NCBI GenBank assembly: GCA_933228895.1 | Contig: OW121854.1 | Coordinates: 54,044,609-54,108,608, forward strand | Direction: 5' to 3' | DNA: 64,000 nucleotides | Source: Platycnemis pennipes | Taxonomy: Eukaryota; Arthropoda; Insecta; Odonata; Platycnemididae | Shown here: positions 59,701 through 64,000 of the stretch, one piece after another | Layout: each line of letters begins with the position of its first letter | Numbering within the stretch: position 1 is the first letter of the stretch | The notes under the pieces: model-generated | The model's database searches: none | What the model was told of the DNA's origin: nothing | What the model saw: only the letters and a program-made list of their open reading frames with translations | Made by a program: the position numbers and the translations under genes

Positions 59701-61830
59701 GCATGGAATACAACGGTCACCGGAAAAGTGTGAATGGACAAGTTTTAAATGGGGTTGAGTGTAATAATCAAATTAAGGTATTGTACGAAGTAATTAACAA
59801 AGAAGTTATGCTAGATTAGGATACGATTACAAAATAAAAACAACCGTTTTATAACAATTTTGAAAAATGAACATTTTCAAGTGAAATGTGTACAAACTAA
59901 TATGCTTGGAGACATATGGAGCATGCAGTAAAGTATGTGTTAATAATATGTTCTTTAACTTCAAAATGGTAGCCAATACACTAATGTAGGGAAGACCTGA
60001 GTCAAAACAAAAGACCAGTGATGATCATGATGATGATAATATTATTATGTGTCATATCAGATAGGTAGTAATGTAAAAAAGTGCGTGGCTACAACAGTGA
60101 ATAACTTAATATAACGTGTCTCATTACGTTTCCTCATCGCAATAATGTCGTGGATACGATAGGGAATACGTTAAAGAATCCATACGTACTACACAAGAAA
60201 AGTGTCATACGAGGCAGTGATACGATCAATTTTAAATGTTCAAAGAACAGATTACGGGTAAATATACGTGGCAATCAGCTGAGTTAAATGTTAAGGATTT
60301 AATAAGTTCATTGGTAACGTTAGTGCAATCATTCAAAAATGTAAACTGTGGAGATGTAGTCTGTTCTTGAATGTAGATGATATGGGTTGTTTTCATACTT
60401 GTTTTTACGTTAATAGCTAGCTACAAGCATATAAAAACGGTACTTTAGCCTACGGAATAATCCACTTCCGTAGTAATTATTATTTACCTAGTAATCATTA
60501 TAATGGCCACGATTTGGATTATTATCACGTCTGCGAGTCATCAATCACGCTATATTTACTGCTGCCACATATTTGAGGCGTGAGCGAGAATACGTTGTTT
60601 GCATGACCCCTATCGGCTGTTTACGTCAGAGGACGGCGGCATGGTGAACCATGATATGGCTTCGAAATCGTTTTACCAGATTTGTTTTCCCTACAGTATT
60701 GACCTTACTGACCTTTGTTGACTAATGTTGATACTCCTGGAACAACCCATCAACTGAGCTTTACTCCATCAAAACATTAATACCAAGCACACACAAAATT
60801 CTCTCTGAAAATATCAAATTCTGTGTGAAACAATGGATTGGAAATTATATTTTAGGGTGTAAAGAGCCTACTATCGTACCACCTCAATTTTGGATAACGA
60901 GTCTCAATGCACGCTTACTATTGAGACATGGAACCAATTGTCATATTGGATTTCAGATCAATTTTGCACACTCGAAAGAACGTCTGTCACCCTAATAAAT
61001 ACACGAATTTAAGAGGATATATTGACCGAAACCTTGCACCTCATTATACAACCACATCCAGGAAAACTCGTTTCTTGTTTCATTCTTTTATTCCACTGTA
61101 AACTTTTCTTTGCATAGCATCCATAGTGAATCCGCTTCCTTTTTTATCTTTCATTCCTACTTTTTTTTATCCTTGAACAAAAATTACATCAAGTAACATC
61201 CCTGCCTTAGATATTATCATTACACATGTTAACTTCTTCAATTCTTGAAACACGGAATCCATAAAAAAAAATTGAATCTTGAGTGTTTTGACAAAACATG
61301 TAATCATATTTCCAATTAGTTCAATACAGGCATCCAAAAGCAAATGTAAAATAAATATATTCGAGGTTTATTATATAACATTCTCAGCTTCTCTTAGCCT
61401 TAAAAAGGAGTATCAGTTTAGAAGAATATGGCTCAAGTTGATACCTACTATTTAATTTTCAGCAAGGGTATAAATGAATGATCTTCAGAAATGACTTGGT
61501 CCACAAATTGTGTGAGTGGATCAATGGATCCCTATACGTAGTCAGAAAATAAGTTTAAATGACTACGTGGTTATTGTAATAGACCAAATCATTATTATTT
61601 GAGGAAGAAGGAATGGCATAGTTTGAAGGCTCTTGAGACGGCTTGGGAAAAGGCAGATGAGAATCAACTGAATGGGCGGAGAGTAGGCCTAAGAAATAGT
61701 TTAAAATAAAAAATCGAAGGAAGAAGTGGAAGTTAATATTATTGTTTCCTGGAAATAAGTTTTGAGGATATCGCTGGAAGATATAATACTATATGAGTAC
61801 AGTTGTGGAAGAAAAAGTATTCTAATCGTC
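53736..61830. other. no recognisable gene over about 8 kb
   Basis: Mostly AT-rich. A GC-richer patch lies at about 54290-54480. A B-box-like GGTTCCATTCC on the minus strand near 55075 could be a worn SINE without a second copy here. The longest frame, 110 aa at 58476-58808, has no recognisable domain. Confidence 0.5.
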
Positions 61831-61833
61831 AAC

Positions 61834-62095
61834 AATTGAGGCGCTCGAGGCTAGATAATGGTAAGCCACATCTAGGAAATTTTACAGCAGTGACATCTGA
61901 AGGTTCGAAAAATTCCCTAAATTAGGTGTTGTCTTGGTGCAATACATCATAACAAGGTTTGTGCAGCCATCTCTTGGTTTCTTCAAATAATACTCCGCCA
62001 GTGGCTTCCCATCGTCTAGCAGATAAGAAAGGCGTACAGATCTCAATATTTTTCAGGATGTGGCTTACCATTATCTAGCCCCGAGCGCCTCAATT
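61834..62095. mobile_element. short inverted-repeat element, about 260 bp
   Basis: Arms of about 40 bp, beginning AATTGAGGCGCTCG (left, 61834 onward) and ending CGAGCGCCTCAATT (right, to 62095), are complementary through GGCTAGATAATGGTAAGCCA and CATC with one or two differences. No coding capacity. Flanking duplications are not clear. Most likely a MITE or the two ends of a foldback element. Confidence 0.75.
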
Positions 62096-62099
62096 ATAA

Positions 62100-64000
62100 G
62101 AAAATAATAAACCAAATGAGTACTAATGTAGTCATTAAAGTCAGCATTCTTTGCAATTAAACACGAAAAAATATTATCTGAAACCCTGACCATCAATATT
62201 TCAAGCAAGTGGTCCATGTATTATCTTTATACAAATATTAGCTACATTTCTGAAAGTTAACATAGAAGCAATGAAGCATTTAGAAGCATTAACTATTAAG
62301 CATACAAATGTTCCTGTACTAATTTCTCCACATCAATTCTTCAGAGCGGAGTTGATGTTCAATTAAAGGGAAAGGGATGCCTTTACACTTGACCCCGTAA
62401 GTAAGTCATTATAAACAATATCGCATTTAAATATCGACTCCATGGTAAGATACCCAAGCAAAGATGAAATTGCCCGTCATCCAGTGATCTCATTGTCCTT
62501 GTAATAGATTTCTATGGGTAAATTGGCAGCCAAATTCTTTTGATGGGTAAATACTGTGTTTTTCTCATAAAAAGTTAATCTTAAACAAAATATAAGTCAA
62601 ATATACAAGATAGGCCAAAATAGTTAAATTCTTGAACCGTGCTCTCACCTACATCGTAAAACATGTTGCCTTGATAAACAAGCCACCGCCATACTGAAAA
62701 ACGCATTGGAATAAGTGAACTTACTACGCGGTACCATCATGACGATGAGATTTCGCTGCATTCACTTTCAAGGCCTAAAATTATACTGAACAAAAGTTCA
62801 GAGAAATAAGTTATCTCTCTTGAAACAAATAGATTCTTGTAGAAAGCAAGACATACTTTTTTCCCTCAATTCCTACATTCCTGCAGGGCAAACACACTCG
62901 TTTCGTAAACTTCGTGATCGATCGCATGGTAAAGAAGACTGAGCGTGTTGATTATTATGTCTACGACTACAACTACATAACTCCCGTATTCCGACTAAAC
63001 TTCATTAAGACCAAAGCGAAGTGAGGGCTGACCTAAATTTATCATCAGCAAACTAAAGTGAGTGGGAGGGGCCTAATCGCTTCAGTTTACGCAAAACAGG
63101 GGAGAGATGGACCCGAACATCTTCCATCGCCCACGCCCGCGAGAAAAGACCAACCTCCCCAAAACCATCATCCCTCCACGCCCCTTTCCCGACTCTCTTG
63201 CAGCCCTTTCATTCCTCCAACAGCCTCCTTCCTCCCTTTAAGGCAGCAAACCGGACTCACTAGGCATCCGGTGCACAGGAAAAGGCCCTCACCGGAGCCT
63301 CCCTTCATCAGAGTAGGGCGCGTTGGCTTTGCGGTTTCCTAATGGGTTTTTTCCGCACGCCCTCCAAGGGTACTGCCTCCAGGAAGGAAGTTCGTGCCGT
63401 GCACAGGAGGCCTTCGCCTCGCAGCCCGGCTCCATGCGTAATCACGCATTAGCTGCAGAAGGGGTTACTCCCATCGCAGCCACAGCCTCGGCGGGCCTTT
63501 TTAGCAAACGGCAGCAGCGGCCAATGTGGGCCGAAAGCCCGTTAAAGCCGGTCAGTAAGCCAAACGACGGCACGCTTGCGTAAGGGCCAAAAGGCTGGGC
63601 AAAATTATCTGAGAATCCCCATTAGCCGATGCTGTAAATATCAGAAGGGACTGTTTACCGCTGGAAAACGTAGGCACTGAGAGTATATATCGTAAAACAC
63701 TATCATGTTCTCGTAGGTTATCTTAATTAAATTAATGTTATTATTTGTTCCTAAATTTTATTGGTAAATTCTACCGTATTTATAGCTGTGAAAAGAAATG
63801 GACAAATGCTTAGTCGTTCACGCGCTCAATCTATTTTAATATATTTTTTTTTTTGTACTGCAACACTTACTAACGATTTATGTAAGTACCAGAAACATTT
63901 AGTATAACATAGCAAGATTATAATAATTAAAATCAGCGTATTAGTTAAAATTAAAAAAAACAATTAAATCACTTCAAACTCAATTAAATACAAATTAACG
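62100..64000. other. no recognisable gene; GC-rich patch at about 63060-63600
   Basis: The patch has higher GC and opens frames of 94 and 86 aa of low complexity. The rest is AT-rich. A CpG-type regulatory stretch of a gene outside the window cannot be excluded. Confidence 0.45.

Overview
The window reads as nuclear DNA of an arthropod, most likely an insect. It is AT-rich, has no prokaryotic gene packing, and holds decayed non-LTR retrotransposons, tRNA-derived SINEs, short inverted-repeat elements and one large DNA virus-like transposon. I cannot name the species. I found no convincing exon of a host gene, so most of the 64 kb is intergenic or intronic repeat-derived sequence.

The centre of interest is a complete Polinton/Maverick-type element at 11789-23992 (12,204 bp). 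Its ends are exact: both termini start AGTAGATATC, the long terminal inverted repeats (TIRs, about 570 bp) are nearly identical, and a 6-bp duplication GGGGGC lies directly outside each end. Each TIR ends internally in a TATA box pointing inward. Each TATA box drives one of two distant paralogues (203 aa at the left, 205 aa at the right). Beyond each paralogue a second inverted block of about 65 bp appears, 40 bp of it identical on the two sides, so each terminal gene sits in a cassette with near-identical borders and very different contents.

Inside, on the minus strand, are two small Polinton-type genes (about 156 and 197 aa). Next comes an intact intronless 527-aa matrix metalloproteinase with its own TATA box. 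After it lies a damaged integrase cluster: a truncated, frameshifted retrovirus-like integrase, a 169-aa basic protein, a frameshifted basic protein with a glycine-rich hydrophobic tail, and the C-terminal remnants of two more genes. On the plus strand is a 59-aa membrane ORF with its own TATA box and poly(A) signal. Between about 18760 and 22620 I recognise nothing. DNA polymerase B, packaging ATPase, protease and major capsid genes are absent or unrecognisable. The copy therefore looks non-autonomous, yet its metalloproteinase and terminal genes are still open.

Left flank (1-11782): a CR1/L2-like LINE remnant (2335-3575), a second LINE RT remnant (4930-5530), a LINE 3' end on the minus strand interrupted by a SINE-derived palindrome with an 8-bp duplication (7921-8990), a SINE fragment (about 10980-11085), and a roughly 550-bp dispersed repeat reaching almost to the Polinton.

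Right flank (23999-64000): LINE RT remnants (26380-26760, 51120-51470), a second copy of the first LINE's 3' end (47568-48262), a second copy of the interrupted LINE's 3' tail (53610-53735), two tRNA-SINE copies around an inverted-repeat element (36545-37965), a second copy of the dispersed repeat (41390-41920), a perfect 20-bp hairpin (50116-50162) and another inverted-repeat element (61834-62095). Several GC-richer, pyrimidine-biased patches of 200-700 bp (near 0.9, 25.5, 30.8, 34.4, 43, 44.4, 46.3, 54.3 and 63.3 kb) produce long but meaningless open frames.
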